Shown: positions 25,210-34,378, numbered from the stretch's first letter. The stretch: DNA of 64,000 bases from JAEHDI01 sp035455185 (GCA_035455185.1 DATIFQ010000343.1:1-64000), one strand, 5' to 3'. Notes: generated by a model from the letters alone, not told the origin. A program made the numbers and translations.

Positions 25210-25955
25210 GAAAGTCTTTCTGGTTGCCTGTGGCCACGTTGTGGCAAAGGGAGCTGGTTCGCTTCTGGCGCGAAAAGGCGCGCGTCCTTGGCTTTGTTGG
25301 TTCACCGCTGATCTTCTGGCTGGTAATCGGCTCCGGCTTTGGCAACCTGGGCTTTTTCTTTCCCGGCGCTCTGACACTGACCGTGATGTTCTCCGCGGTC
25401 TTTTCGACGATGTCCCTGATTGAAGACCGGCGGGAGGGGTTCCTGCTTTCGATGCTGGTCTCGCCGGCGCCTCGCAGTTCGATGGTACTCGGCAAGACTC
25501 TCGGTTCGGCGACTTTGGCCTGGATTCAAGGAATGATCTTTCTTGCTTTTGGACCGTTGGCGGGAGTCCCGTTATCTTTCGACGTTTTGTGGCAGTCGGC
25601 CTCAGTGATGTTCCTCATCGCGATGACGTTCACGCTGCTCGGCTTTGCGCTGGCCTGGCGGATGGAGTCGTCGCAGGGCTTCCACGCAATCATCAACCTT
25701 CTTCTGTTGCCGCTGTGGATGGTTTCCGGCTCGCTCTTTTCGATGGCGAAAGCGCACGGCTGGATCAGAGTCGTCATGGTGCTGAACCCGATGACGTACG
25801 CACTGGCGGCACTGCGAAGGGTTCTGGGGACCCAGGTTAGTGCCGGTACGCCGGAACTGGGAGTGAGCTTAACGGTGACGACGGTTTGCGCCGTCGTATT
25901 TTTGACGGTCTCGGCCCTGGTCGCCGGCCAAAAGACCGCAAGGAACTTTGCATGA
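25203..25955 (+). CDS. ABC-2 type permease
   Basis: 250 residues from TTG 25203, overlapping the ATPase gene by 7 nt. Six hydrophobic helices are visible, with the ABC-2 hallmark segment around LLPLWMVSGSLFSM and NPMTYALAALR. Membrane component of the exporter formed with the preceding ATPase. Confidence 0.91.
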   Translation: MLGKSFWLPVATLWQRELVRFWREKARVLGFVGSPLIFWLVIGSGFGNLGFFFPGALTLTVMFSAVFSTMSLIEDRREGFLLSMLVSPAPRSSMVLGKTLGSATLAWIQGMIFLAFGPLAGVPLSFDVLWQSASVMFLIAMTFTLLGFALAWRMESSQGFHAIINLLLLPLWMVSGSLFSMAKAHGWIRVVMVLNPMTYALAALRRVLGTQVSAGTPELGVSLTVTTVCAVVFLTVSALVAGQKTARNFA

Positions 25956-26530
25956 GATCCCGAGCTACCGTGCCAGCAACGATCCTTGCCGGGCTCGGTT
26001 TCCTCTCGCTTTCAGGCTGCGCGCCGAAGGCTGAGCCGCTACCCGTCCTGGGAGAAATTCCCGAGTTCACCCTCACCGCACAGGATGGCGCAGAATTTCA
26101 TGGCGGGTCGCTGCGCGGGAGTGTCTGGGTCGCCGACTTCATCTTCACGACCTGCGCCGGTCCGTGCCCGCGCATGAGCTGGCAAATGAGCAGGCTTCAG
26201 GAAGCGTTCTCCGACAAGCCGGACGTGAAGTTCGTTTCGTTCACCGTCGATCCGGAGCGGGACACGCCCGAAGTGCTGGCGGCCTACGGAAAGCGCTACC
26301 AGGCGCAGGCGGGACGCTGGTACTTCCTGACCGGCCCTGAGCAGGCCCTGCACAAACTGAACAGGGAAGCATTCAAGTTGGGCAACGTGGACGGCAGTCT
26401 CAACCACAGCACTCGATTTGTCCTGCTCGACCGGCAGTCACGCGTCAGGGGCTATTATGACTCCTCAGACGCCGACTCCATGAAGCAATTGCTCGCGGAC
26501 CTCAAGAATCTTGTCAGGGAGCGGTCTTGA
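25952..26530 (+). CDS. SCO1/SenC copper chaperone for cytochrome oxidase
   Basis: 192 residues from ATG 25952, overlapping the permease stop (ATGA). Lipoprotein signal with lipobox LSGC (Cys23). Thioredoxin-fold body with the copper-binding pair C68-x3-C72 (CAGPCP) and conserved His152 (NHSTRF). Delivers copper to the CuA site of the oxidase in the periplasm. Fits the cofactor-assembly role of the cluster. Confidence 0.95.
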   Translation: MRSRATVPATILAGLGFLSLSGCAPKAEPLPVLGEIPEFTLTAQDGAEFHGGSLRGSVWVADFIFTTCAGPCPRMSWQMSRLQEAFSDKPDVKFVSFTVDPERDTPEVLAAYGKRYQAQAGRWYFLTGPEQALHKLNREAFKLGNVDGSLNHSTRFVLLDRQSRVRGYYDSSDADSMKQLLADLKNLVRERS

Positions 26531-26943
26531 TCGAACTGCGCGACCTTCCGGCCGTGAACGCGCTTCTGAACCTCACGGCGGCGTGTCTCCTGGTTTGCGG
26601 CTACGTGCTGATCCGGCGCCGCCGCATCCAGGCCCATAAGCGCGTGATGCTCGCCGCGTTCTCGGTGTCGGTCCTTTTCCTTATCAGCTATCTCGTCTAT
26701 CACTACCAGGTGGGTTCCGTCCGCTTTCAGAGAACCGGAACGATTCGCACGATCTACCTCGGCATCTTGTTCACGCACACGGTATTGGCGGCGGTCGTGC
26801 CGGTCCTCGCGGTTGTGACGCTCTTCCGCGCGCTGCAAGAGCGTTTCGACCGTCACCGGAGGCTTGCCCGTTGGACGCTCCCGATCTGGCTCTATGTGAG
26901 CGTTACGGGCGTCACGGTGTACTTGATGCTGTACAGGCTGTAG
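26527..26943 (+). CDS. DUF420 membrane protein
   Basis: 138 residues from TTG 26527, 4-nt overlap with the SCO1 gene. Four transmembrane helices with a conserved His pattern (HKRVML, YHYQVG, HTVLA, HRRLARWTLPIWLYVS). DUF420 proteins regularly accompany oxidase assembly genes, but their biochemical function is not established. Last gene of the ctaB run. Confidence 0.92.
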   Translation: MIELRDLPAVNALLNLTAACLLVCGYVLIRRRRIQAHKRVMLAAFSVSVLFLISYLVYHYQVGSVRFQRTGTIRTIYLGILFTHTVLAAVVPVLAVVTLFRALQERFDRHRRLARWTLPIWLYVSVTGVTVYLMLYRL

Positions 26944-26983
26944 CAGACCTGCTTCGCTAGCTTTCCCGCCTCCGTCCGGACGA

Positions 26984-26989
26984 TATAAT
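26984..26989 (+). promoter_or_regulatory. -10 element upstream of the CocE-type hydrolase gene
   Basis: A perfect TATAAT 23 nt before GTG 27013. No recognisable -35 hexamer 16-18 bp upstream. Confidence 0.4.
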
Positions 26990-27012
26990 CACGCGACGAG
27001 GAGGTGTCCCAA

Positions 27013-29103
27013 GTGAGCACAGCACTTCGGTGGAGCATTGCATTTGCGTCGTTGGGTGTCGTGGGCGCCGTCGCTGCTACTACGCCAAAAGTCATCCCAG
27101 CAAGGCACAAGGTGCGGATCGAACGCGCCGTCATGATCCCGATGCGCGACGGCAAGCGTCTGTCGGCGGACCTGATCCGTCCCGACAGCGAAGGTCGCTT
27201 TCCCGTGGTGATGATGTATCAGCCCTATCGCAAGGACGACGTGGGCCGCGGCGGAGTCGGTCCGCACCAGTACTTTGCGGAGCGCGGCTTCGTCGCCGTA
27301 CGTCTGGATGCCCGCGGGACCGGCACCTCGGAGGGTGTAAATACCGACGAGTACACCCTTCAGGAGCAGCAGGACGGCTATGACGCCGTGGAATGGCTCG
27401 CCCGGCAGTCCTGGTCGAACGGCAACGTCGGCGTCTGGGGTATTTCGTACAGCGGTTTCACGGCGCTTCAGGTGGCGACGCATCAACCGCCTCATCTGAA
27501 GGCGATCGTGCCGATCTACGCCACCGACGACCGCTACACCGACGACTGCCACTATGACCGCGGCGGCAACATGCGCATGTATTACGACGTCGGACACTAC
27601 GGTGGTTGGATGGTGGCAATGAACGCCCTGCCGCCAATGCCCGAGCTTGCCGGGCCTCAATGGGCTGAAATGTGGACCGAGCACCTCCAAAACAACGAGC
27701 CTTACCTGCTCAAGTGGATGAAACAGCAGACCGACGGCCCGTACTGGCGCAACGGATCGCTCCGGCCCGGCTATGAGCGCATCAAGTGCCCGACGTTCCT
27801 GATCGCCGGCTGGCGCGACGGCTATCCGAACGCGATGGTGCGAACCTACATGAACCTGAAGGTCCCCAGGAAATTGCTGGTCGGCCCGTGGGTTCACTCG
27901 CTACCAAACAGTTCCGTGCCCGGCCCCCGGATCGACTGGATGAATGAGGCGGGGCGGTTTTTCGCCCACTGGCTCCGCGACGAGGATACGGGAATCATGA
28001 CCGAGCCGCCAGTGACGGTCTACATGCAGGAGTACAGCGTGCCTGATCGCATGCTCGACGTAACGCCCGGTTCCTGGCGCAACGAAGCGGACTTCCCGGC
28101 TTCCGGCACAAGCGAAATCACGTTCTATATCGATGAAGGCGGCAAGCTCGCGTCCACTGTGGGGGCTGCACCCCGCCGCGATCATGACGAATTCGAATAT
28201 GTCCCGACAGTCGGCCTCTCGAACGGTTACTGGTCCGGCGGCGGGATACCGTTCTACCTCCCGGACGACCAGCGCGGCGACGAGGCGTATTCGCTGGTCT
28301 ACACGACCGAGCCGCTCGACCGGGAGCTCCGGATTCTCGGCTGGCCAAAGGTTATTCTGCACGCCTCGTCGTCCGTGCGGGTTGCTACGTTTGTCGCGAA
28401 ACTTGCCGACGTGGCCCCGGACGGCCATTCGGCGCTCATCGTCGACGGGGCGCTGAACGGAACCCGCCGGCAGTCGCTTACGACTCCCAGCGCGATGTCG
28501 CCCGGTGAAGTCTACGAACTCGCAATTCCGATGCTGCCCACCGGATGGGTGCTGAAACCGGGGCATCGCCTCCGGCTGGCGGTTTCCAGTTCCGATTTCC
28601 CCAACCTCTGGCCCACACCGGAACCTGCACGGAACCGCGTGTTCCGCGGAGGGCGCTATTCCTCGCGCATCGTACTTCCCGTTGTGCCGGAGTCCAAACT
28701 CCCGGCGCCCGAGTTTCTGCCACCTCCGGCCTTGCGTCAGATCGTCTCCGGAAGCGGATCGCCGCCGGTGATGCACGCCCTCTATGACCAGATTGCCGGC
28801 ACGGTCACTGTGCTCGGACAACGGAAGGGCGCCACCATCCTGGATGAGGGTCTCGGGACCGTTCTGTCAGACAGTGAGTTCCGGTGTACCGCGTCCTCCC
28901 GCGATCCCGGCCGCGCCAGCATCATCGGCACACACAAGATCGCGTTTCAGCGCGAGGACGGATTGATCGAAGTCACTGGAGAAAGCTCCATCCGCGCCAC
29001 GACGACCCACTTCCACATTCTGGTGAACCTCACCGTGACGCGGAACGGGATGCCTTTCTTCCAGAAGCAGTGGGTCGCGACCGAACCGCGCAACCTGCTG
29101 TGA
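27013..29103 (+). CDS. CocE/NonD family hydrolase (X-Pro dipeptidyl-peptidase type)
   Basis: 696 residues from GTG 27013, chosen because GGAGG ends 8 nt upstream (the GTG at 27004 lies within that site). A signal-like N-terminus is followed by an alpha/beta hydrolase with the nucleophile Ser145 in GISYSG, Asp in AGWRDGYPN and His in GPWVHS, then a C-terminal jelly-roll domain (VTVYMQEY onward). Members cleave esters or X-Pro peptides; substrate unknown. The last 110 residues are an extra domain beyond the usual family end. Confidence 0.9.
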   Translation: MSTALRWSIAFASLGVVGAVAATTPKVIPARHKVRIERAVMIPMRDGKRLSADLIRPDSEGRFPVVMMYQPYRKDDVGRGGVGPHQYFAERGFVAVRLDARGTGTSEGVNTDEYTLQEQQDGYDAVEWLARQSWSNGNVGVWGISYSGFTALQVATHQPPHLKAIVPIYATDDRYTDDCHYDRGGNMRMYYDVGHYGGWMVAMNALPPMPELAGPQWAEMWTEHLQNNEPYLLKWMKQQTDGPYWRNGSLRPGYERIKCPTFLIAGWRDGYPNAMVRTYMNLKVPRKLLVGPWVHSLPNSSVPGPRIDWMNEAGRFFAHWLRDEDTGIMTEPPVTVYMQEYSVPDRMLDVTPGSWRNEADFPASGTSEITFYIDEGGKLASTVGAAPRRDHDEFEYVPTVGLSNGYWSGGGIPFYLPDDQRGDEAYSLVYTTEPLDRELRILGWPKVILHASSSVRVATFVAKLADVAPDGHSALIVDGALNGTRRQSLTTPSAMSPGEVYELAIPMLPTGWVLKPGHRLRLAVSSSDFPNLWPTPEPARNRVFRGGRYSSRIVLPVVPESKLPAPEFLPPPALRQIVSGSGSPPVMHALYDQIAGTVTVLGQRKGATILDEGLGTVLSDSEFRCTASSRDPGRASIIGTHKIAFQREDGLIEVTGESSIRATTTHFHILVNLTVTRNGMPFFQKQWVATEPRNLL

Positions 29104-29139
29104 GTAGCGGAGTACGATGTGCGAATTCAGGAGGAGAAG

Positions 29140-30510
29140 TTGAAGCGACTACAGCCAGTGCTGAACCGCCGCCAATTCGTTGCTGGCGGGGTGGCGGCGT
29201 CAGGGATGTCCTGCGTCGCCGCGGGGTCGAGTGTACCCCCGAACATCGTCATCATTCTGGCCGATGACCTTGGATACGGGGACCTGAGCTGCTACGGCCA
29301 TCCGACGATTCAAACTCCGAACATCGACCGGATGGAGCGTGAAGGAATGCGGTTCACGCAGTTCTACTCCGCAGCGTCGTTGTGCACGCCGAGCCGCGCC
29401 GGATTAATGACCGGGCGCCTGCCGATCCGCTCCGGTCTGACACGCGTCCTCTTTCCATGGTCGGAGGGAGGCATCCAGGATTCCGAGATCACCATCGCTC
29501 GCTTGCTGAAGAAATCCGGCTACGCCGCGATGTGCGTCGGAAAGTGGCATCTCGGACACCATCGCCGGTATCTGCCGATGCGTCATGGTTTCGACGGCTA
29601 CTTTGGAATTCCTTATTCCAACGACATGAGCAAGGCGACCCAGCCCACGGCATCCTGGGTCGATCGGACGCCGCCAACGCCGCTGATTCGTGGGGAAGAA
29701 GTGATCGAGCAGGAACCCGACCAGCGCTACCTGACAAGGCGCTATACCGAGGAGGCGATCCGCTTCATTCGGGAGTCCTGCCGCGCAGGGCGGCCGTTTT
29801 TCCTCTATTTGCCGCATACGTTTCCCCACATGCCGTTATTTGCGAGTGAACGTTTTCGCGGCAAGAGCCTCCGCGGGCTTTATGGGGATGTTGTCGAGGA
29901 GCTCGACTGGAGCGTGGGCGAGATTCTGGCCGAACTCGGCCGTCTGGGTGTCGACGGTTCAACGCTGGTCGCCTTCACTAGCGACAACGGGCCAGCCACC
30001 GGCTCGGCGGGACTGCTGCGGGATCAGAAAGCCAGCACTTTCGAAGGAGGCATGCGCGTCCCCTTCATCGCGCGGTGGCCTGGAAGAATTCCCGCCGCCG
30101 TGACGACGTCGGCCTTCGGCACGACAATGGACCTGTTTCCGACTTGCGCGAGGCTCGCCGGAGCGACGCTGCCGACTGACCGGATATACGATGGCGACGA
30201 TCTGACGCCGGTGCTACTTAGAAACTCGACCGGCCGCGAGCCATTGTTCTTCTATTACTCAAATCTCGATGACGATCAGGAGCTGAAAGCCGTGCGCAAG
30301 GGACGGTGGAAGCTCCACACGTCCATCGGCTCGTTCCGAAAGGCGCCTTTGTTGCCGAATGAATCCGGGCCGCCGCTGCTTTTCGATCTCAACGAAGATC
30401 CCTCCGAGCAGCGGAATCTTGCCGGCACAAAGCCTGAAATCGCCAAGGAACTTCGGGTGGTGATGGAAGCACACAAAGCGAGCGTAAGACCGGGGCCGCA
30501 GCAACTGTGA
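29140..30510 (+). CDS. Type I sulfatase, Tat-exported
   Basis: 456 residues from TTG 29140, preceded by AGGAGGAG at good distance. Tat signal NRRQFVAGG. Formylglycine site C82-TPSR (LCTPSRAGLMTGR), metal ligands in ADDLGYGD and TSDNGP, and KWHLGHHRR. A formylglycine sulfatase that hydrolyses sulfate esters in the periplasm. The maturase is not obviously in the window. It follows the CocE hydrolase by 36 bp and may be cotranscribed. Confidence 0.93.
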   Translation: MKRLQPVLNRRQFVAGGVAASGMSCVAAGSSVPPNIVIILADDLGYGDLSCYGHPTIQTPNIDRMEREGMRFTQFYSAASLCTPSRAGLMTGRLPIRSGLTRVLFPWSEGGIQDSEITIARLLKKSGYAAMCVGKWHLGHHRRYLPMRHGFDGYFGIPYSNDMSKATQPTASWVDRTPPTPLIRGEEVIEQEPDQRYLTRRYTEEAIRFIRESCRAGRPFFLYLPHTFPHMPLFASERFRGKSLRGLYGDVVEELDWSVGEILAELGRLGVDGSTLVAFTSDNGPATGSAGLLRDQKASTFEGGMRVPFIARWPGRIPAAVTTSAFGTTMDLFPTCARLAGATLPTDRIYDGDDLTPVLLRNSTGREPLFFYYSNLDDDQELKAVRKGRWKLHTSIGSFRKAPLLPNESGPPLLFDLNEDPSEQRNLAGTKPEIAKELRVVMEAHKASVRPGPQQL

Positions 30511-30527
30511 ACTTAGCTTAGCAGTTC

Positions 30528-30947
30528 TCACTCGCCGATGATCTTCACCAGGACACGCTTGCGGCGCCGGCCGTCGAATTCGCCATAGAAGATCTGCTCC
30601 CAGGGACCGAAATCGAGCCTGCCTTTCGTGACCGCCACCACGACCTCGCGCCCCATGATCTGCCGCTTCATGTGGGCGTCGGCGTTGTCCTCGCCGGTGT
30701 CGTTGTGCCGGTACTGCGAGACCGGCTCGTGCGGTGCGAGATTCTCCAGCCACTTGTCGTAGTCGTGGTGCAAACCGGATTCGTCGTCGTTGATGAAGAC
30801 CGACGCCGTGATGTGCATTGCGTTCACCAGCACCAGACCTTCCTGAACGCCGCTCTCCGCCAGACACTTCTCCACCTGCGAAGTGATGTTGAGGAAGGCC
30901 CTCCGGCCCGGCACGTCGAACCACAACTCCTTGCGATAACTCTTCAT
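30528..30947 (-). CDS. YjbQ/UPF0047 family protein
   Basis: 139 residues. Family marks are VNAMHITASVFINDDE, HNDTGEDNADAHMKRQIMG and LGPWEQ-like FGPWEQIFYGEFD. Members have weak thiamine phosphate synthase activity in vitro; the true role is uncertain. Convergent with the sulfatase, divergent from the next gene. Confidence 0.94.
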   Translation of the reverse strand: MKSYRKELWFDVPGRRAFLNITSQVEKCLAESGVQEGLVLVNAMHITASVFINDDESGLHHDYDKWLENLAPHEPVSQYRHNDTGEDNADAHMKRQIMGREVVVAVTKGRLDFGPWEQIFYGEFDGRRRKRVLVKIIGE

Positions 30948-31063
30948 TTGCCCTGGACTCCTTGCAACTTTCCAGTATCCTACCCCGGCGCCCTTTCAAA
31001 GCGCCGTAATCCGGTGTCAAATAGTGTTGAGACATATTGATTCTTTCGCGGAGAGAACCGCCA

Positions 31064-31552
31064 GTGGCAATCGATCATTCCTTGAAGACCCCCAAAAAGG
31101 CGCGCGCGGGCGTACCAGTTGCGGCCATTATCATTCTTGCGATGGTCGTCATCGGGGCCGCCGGATTCTGGTACCTGGACCGGCAGTCCAAGTCCATGCC
31201 AAAAGATATTCCGGTATTGACGGCAGAAGCCAAGGCCTATGTCCGTAACCTGAAGCTCGGGGAAGTCGAAATGAAGGCGGCCGAGGCTTTCGCAGGCCAG
31301 ACCCTCGTGGAGATTCTCGGGAAAATCACCAATGCCGGCGACCGCAGGCTCCAGTCCGTCGAAATCAACTGCATCTTCTATGACCCCTATGGGCAGGTGG
31401 TGCTTCGGCAGCGTGTCCCGATCGTCCGGAGCCGGAGTGGCGGCCTCGCCCCTGGTGAAACGAAGTCCTTTCGGCTCCCGTTCGATGAGATTCCGGATAG
31501 CTGGAATCAGGCCATGCCGCAGCTTGTAATCGCGGAAATCAACTTTCAGTAG
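31064..31552 (+). CDS. Membrane-anchored protein with FxLyD-like domain
   Basis: 162 residues from GTG 31064, with GGAGAG about 8 nt upstream (TTG 31037 is a less likely start). One N-terminal membrane anchor (VPVAAIIILAMVVIGAAGFWYL), then an extended beta domain resembling FxLyD/DUF2393 extracellular folds (VEILGKITNAGDRRLQSVEINCIFYD). It would be a periplasmic-facing protein of unknown role. Followed 8 bp later by the receiver-domain gene. Confidence 0.7.
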   Translation: MAIDHSLKTPKKARAGVPVAAIIILAMVVIGAAGFWYLDRQSKSMPKDIPVLTAEAKAYVRNLKLGEVEMKAAEAFAGQTLVEILGKITNAGDRRLQSVEINCIFYDPYGQVVLRQRVPIVRSRSGGLAPGETKSFRLPFDEIPDSWNQAMPQLVIAEINFQ

Positions 31553-31560
31553 AGGCGGAG

Positions 31561-31923
31561 TTGGCACTGATCCTCCTAGTCGATGACGATCCCGATCAGC
31601 TCGAGATCCGCCGGCTATTGCTCGAGACCAGCGGTTTCGAGGTGCGGACCGCTTCGACAACCGGGGAGGCCGAGCGGCTGTTCGGTGAGTGCCCTCCCGC
31701 GCTGGTCGTCACGGATCTGCGGCTGCCCACCCCTTCCGACGGAATCCGACTGATGAGGATGATGCGGGCTCGTTCCGCCGGCGTGCCGATCCTTGTGCTC
31801 TCCGGGATGACATCGGATCTCGCCCACGTCGAGGATGGGCTCGCCGACGAAGTACTGCAAAAACCCTTCCGGGCTGATCGTTTCCTTGAACTCGTGCATG
31901 AGTACGCGCATGGACCTCGCTGA
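31561..31923 (+). CDS. Single-domain response regulator receiver
   Basis: 120 residues from TTG 31561. Receiver domain with acidic pocket DDDPDQ, phosphoacceptor Asp in VVTDLRLP (about residue 52), Ser/Thr in LVLSGM and Lys in LQKPFR. There is no output domain and no kinase gene nearby, so it works as a stand-alone phosphorelay protein. Its 3' end overlaps the next gene. Confidence 0.9.
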   Translation: MALILLVDDDPDQLEIRRLLLETSGFEVRTASTTGEAERLFGECPPALVVTDLRLPTPSDGIRLMRMMRARSAGVPILVLSGMTSDLAHVEDGLADEVLQKPFRADRFLELVHEYAHGPR

Positions 31924-32212
31924 GCTGCGCCGTTCCCTGGAACTTGGGCGGGAGGTCCGCCTGAAGGTGAAAGTCGTCCCGAAAAGCTCCCGCTCAGAGA
32001 TCGCCGGTTTTATGGGAGACGGGACGCTGAAGCTCAAAGTCCAAGCTCCGCCGGAACGAGGAAAAGCCAACGCGCAGGTCTGTTCGGTACTCGCCGCGGC
32101 CTTCGGCGTGCCCGAGAGGAACGTGTCGATCGTAAGCGGCGAGACGTCTCCGCTCAAGCAGGTCGTTGTGGCCCCGCCCTCCGACTTGCGATGCCGGCGT
32201 GCCCCGGGATAG
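31910..32212 (+). CDS. DUF167 (YggU-like) protein
   Basis: 100 residues from ATG 31910 (ATG 31898 also in frame); overlaps the receiver gene by 14 nt. DUF167 core: LKVKVVPKSSRSEIAGFMGDGTLKLKV then PPERGKANAQVCSVLA and VSIVSGETSPLKQV. A small alpha/beta protein of unknown function found widely in bacteria and archaea. Confidence 0.9.
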   Translation: MDLAELRRSLELGREVRLKVKVVPKSSRSEIAGFMGDGTLKLKVQAPPERGKANAQVCSVLAAAFGVPERNVSIVSGETSPLKQVVVAPPSDLRCRRAPG

Positions 32213-32238
32213 AGTGGGGCATTTCCAGGAGGCCCCAT

Positions 32239-33492
32239 ATGCCCGCTGCCTGTTTCCAGGACTCTTCGACTCGCCGGTCCGTCATCTCCAGTCTGTTCGC
32301 AGCCGCCGGCTGGTCCGCTTTCGATCGCGCGGAAGCCGCCGTCCGGCAATCGGCCGGCAGAGACGCTCCGATCACCGGGAAGGACAAGCTCAGGATTACG
32401 AAACTCGAGACTTTCCTCGTCAAGCCGCGATGGCTGTTTCTCAAGGTTCACACCAACGCCGGAATCGTTGGGCTCGGCGAACCGATCACCGAAGGCCGGG
32501 CGCTGACCTGCGCTACGGCCGTGAAGGAGATCGAACCGTACCTCGTCGGCAAAGACCCGAGGCAGGTCGTTCATCACTGGCAGGCCATCTACCGGCACGC
32601 GTTTTACCGGGGCGGGCCGATTCTGACCAGCGCGCTGAGCGGGATCGATCAGGCGCTCTGGGACATCAAGGGCAAGGCGCTCGGCGTGCCGGTTTATGAA
32701 CTCCTCGGCGGACCCACCCGTACCCGTATTCGCGTGTACGCCCACGCCGGTTCGCCGGAAAGCATCAAGGAAGCCATGGCACGCGGCTTCACCGCCTTCA
32801 AAACCGGACCGGCTAAGAAACGTCCCGCGCGGTATGTCGAGACACCCGCCGCGGTTCAGTATGCCGTCGAACAGTTCGCCGAGCTCCGGCAGCTTGTCGG
32901 AAAAGAGGCGGACATCGGCATCGACTTCCACGGCGCTATCAGCCCGGCGCTGGCTAAGCTTCTGATCAAGGGCCTGGAACCCTACCAGCCGATGTTTGTC
33001 GAGGAGCCATGCCAGGCCCAGAACCACGATGTCATGGCCGAGATCGCCCGTGGAACGCACCTGCCCATCGCCACCGGCGAGCGCGTTTTCACCAAGTGGG
33101 GCTTCCGCGAGGTGCTGGAGAAGGGCGCCGCCTCCATCCTCCAGCCCGACCTCTGCCACGCCGGGGGCATCACCGAATGCCGCCTGATCGCCGGAATGGC
33201 CGAGGCCTACTATGCCTCCATCGCGCCGCACAATCCCCTGGGCCCGATTTCGCTGGCGGCAGGGGTGCAGCTCTCCGCCTCCATCCCGAACTTCCTGTGC
33301 CAGGAGCAGGTCAGCCTCGGAGAGGGCTACATCAAGAAACCGTTCACGGTCCGCGAAGGCTACCTGGACTTGCCAGATGGCCCGGGCCTCGGAATCGAAC
33401 TGGACGAGAACGCGATGGCGGACAAGATCGGCCACGACTGGCGCAACCCGGAGACCTACGACGAAGACGACGGCTCGGTGGTGGACTGGTAA
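32239..33492 (+). CDS. dgoD: D-galactonate dehydratase-like enolase-superfamily enzyme
   Basis: 417 residues from ATG 32239 behind AGGAGG. Residues 49-417 match galactonate dehydratase (KLETFLVKPRWLFLKV, the GIDQALWDIKGKALG linker, metal ligands in GIDFHGA, EEP and GERVFTKWGF, then HAGGITE and APHNPLGP). Converts D-galactonate to 2-dehydro-3-deoxygalactonate. The first 45 residues are an extra Tat-like leader (STRRSVISSLFAAAG), unexpected for this cytoplasmic enzyme. The next gene encodes a matching KDPG-type aldolase 12 bp downstream. Confidence 0.88.
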   Translation: MPAACFQDSSTRRSVISSLFAAAGWSAFDRAEAAVRQSAGRDAPITGKDKLRITKLETFLVKPRWLFLKVHTNAGIVGLGEPITEGRALTCATAVKEIEPYLVGKDPRQVVHHWQAIYRHAFYRGGPILTSALSGIDQALWDIKGKALGVPVYELLGGPTRTRIRVYAHAGSPESIKEAMARGFTAFKTGPAKKRPARYVETPAAVQYAVEQFAELRQLVGKEADIGIDFHGAISPALAKLLIKGLEPYQPMFVEEPCQAQNHDVMAEIARGTHLPIATGERVFTKWGFREVLEKGAASILQPDLCHAGGITECRLIAGMAEAYYASIAPHNPLGPISLAAGVQLSASIPNFLCQEQVSLGEGYIKKPFTVREGYLDLPDGPGLGIELDENAMADKIGHDWRNPETYDEDDGSVVDW

Positions 33493-33504
33493 GATCGAAG
33501 AGAA

Positions 33505-34170
33505 ATGACGAAGCAGACCATCCTGTCCTCTATTATTGACATCGGCATCGTTCCGGTCGTCCGCACCTCGAGCGCGGAAAGCGCCATCAAGGCCATCGAA
33601 GCCATCTACAAGGGAGGCATCCGCGCAGCCGAGATCACGATGACCGTTCCGGGCGCCCTCCGCGCGCTGGAAAAAGTAGCCGACAAGTTCGGCGACAAGA
33701 TTGTTCTCGGCGCCGGCACGGTCCTTGACCCGGAAACGGCTCGCGCCTGCATGCTCGCAGGGGCGGAGTTCTTTGTGACGCCGGCTCTGAAACCGGCCAC
33801 TATCGAAATGGCCCGGCGCTACTCGAAGGTCATCATGCCCGGTGCGCTGACTCCGACCGAAGTACTCACAGCATGGGAGGCCGGCGCCGACATCGTGAAG
33901 GTTTTCCCCTGCGGCAACGTTGGCGGGCCGAAGTACATCAAGGCCCTCAAGGCGCCCTTTCCGCAGATTGAGATGGTTCCGACGGGCGGGGTCAACCTGG
34001 AAACCGCGGGTGACTTTCTGAAGGCCGGTGCCTGCGCTGTCGCGGTTGGCGGCGAACTTGTGGACGCCAAGACTATCAAGGAAGGCCGCTACGAAGTCTT
34101 CGAAGAGCGCGCCAGGCAGTACCTCGCCGTTGTCGCCAAAGCACGCGAGGAGATGAAGTCCGCCAAGTGA
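33505..34170 (+). CDS. KDPG/KDPGal-type aldolase
   Basis: 221 residues. Class I aldolase of the Eda/DgoA family: Glu in RAAEITMT, GAGTVLDPE, and the Schiff-base lysine in DIVKVFPCG. It splits 2-dehydro-3-deoxy-6-phospho-gluconate or -galactonate into pyruvate and glyceraldehyde 3-phosphate. Next to the galactonate dehydratase it points to DeLey-Doudoroff galactonate breakdown. The sugar kinase (dgoK) needed between them is not here; the PfkB kinase at 46444 is a distant candidate. Confidence 0.93.
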   Translation: MTKQTILSSIIDIGIVPVVRTSSAESAIKAIEAIYKGGIRAAEITMTVPGALRALEKVADKFGDKIVLGAGTVLDPETARACMLAGAEFFVTPALKPATIEMARRYSKVIMPGALTPTEVLTAWEAGADIVKVFPCGNVGGPKYIKALKAPFPQIEMVPTGGVNLETAGDFLKAGACAVAVGGELVDAKTIKEGRYEVFEERARQYLAVVAKAREEMKSAK

Positions 34171-34194
34171 ACTTGGTAAACTGAGAGGCCGGTT

Positions 34195-34365
34195 ATGGCG
34201 ATCAGCAAGGATTTGCTGGAGATTCTCGTGTGCCCGCTCTGCAAGGCGCCGGTGGAACTCAAGCAGGATGAGAATGGCCTGAAATGCGTCGAATGCAAGC
34301 GGGTATACCCAATCCGTGACGATATCCCCGTGATGCTGGTCGACGAGGCCAGGATCGAAGAGTAA
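34195..34365 (+). CDS. Trm112-like small zinc-ribbon protein
   Basis: 56-residue ORF (ATG 34195, TAA 34363-34365). It has two CxxC pairs (VCPLCKAP and CVECKRVYP) followed by IRDDIPVML, the hallmark of bacterial Trm112/YcaR-type proteins. These bind zinc and may partner methyltransferases. It sits between the aldolase and a glycosyltransferase 9 gene, matching the usual link with lipopolysaccharide-type genes. Confidence 0.93.
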   Translation: MAISKDLLEILVCPLCKAPVELKQDENGLKCVECKRVYPIRDDIPVMLVDEARIEE

Positions 34366-34378
34366 GCCCGTTCCTCGG

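Noticed and set aside
31615..33435. 606-residue minus-strand ORF
   Set aside because: Lies opposite the receiver, DUF167 and dgoD genes, which have clear domains. It is a GC-driven shadow frame.
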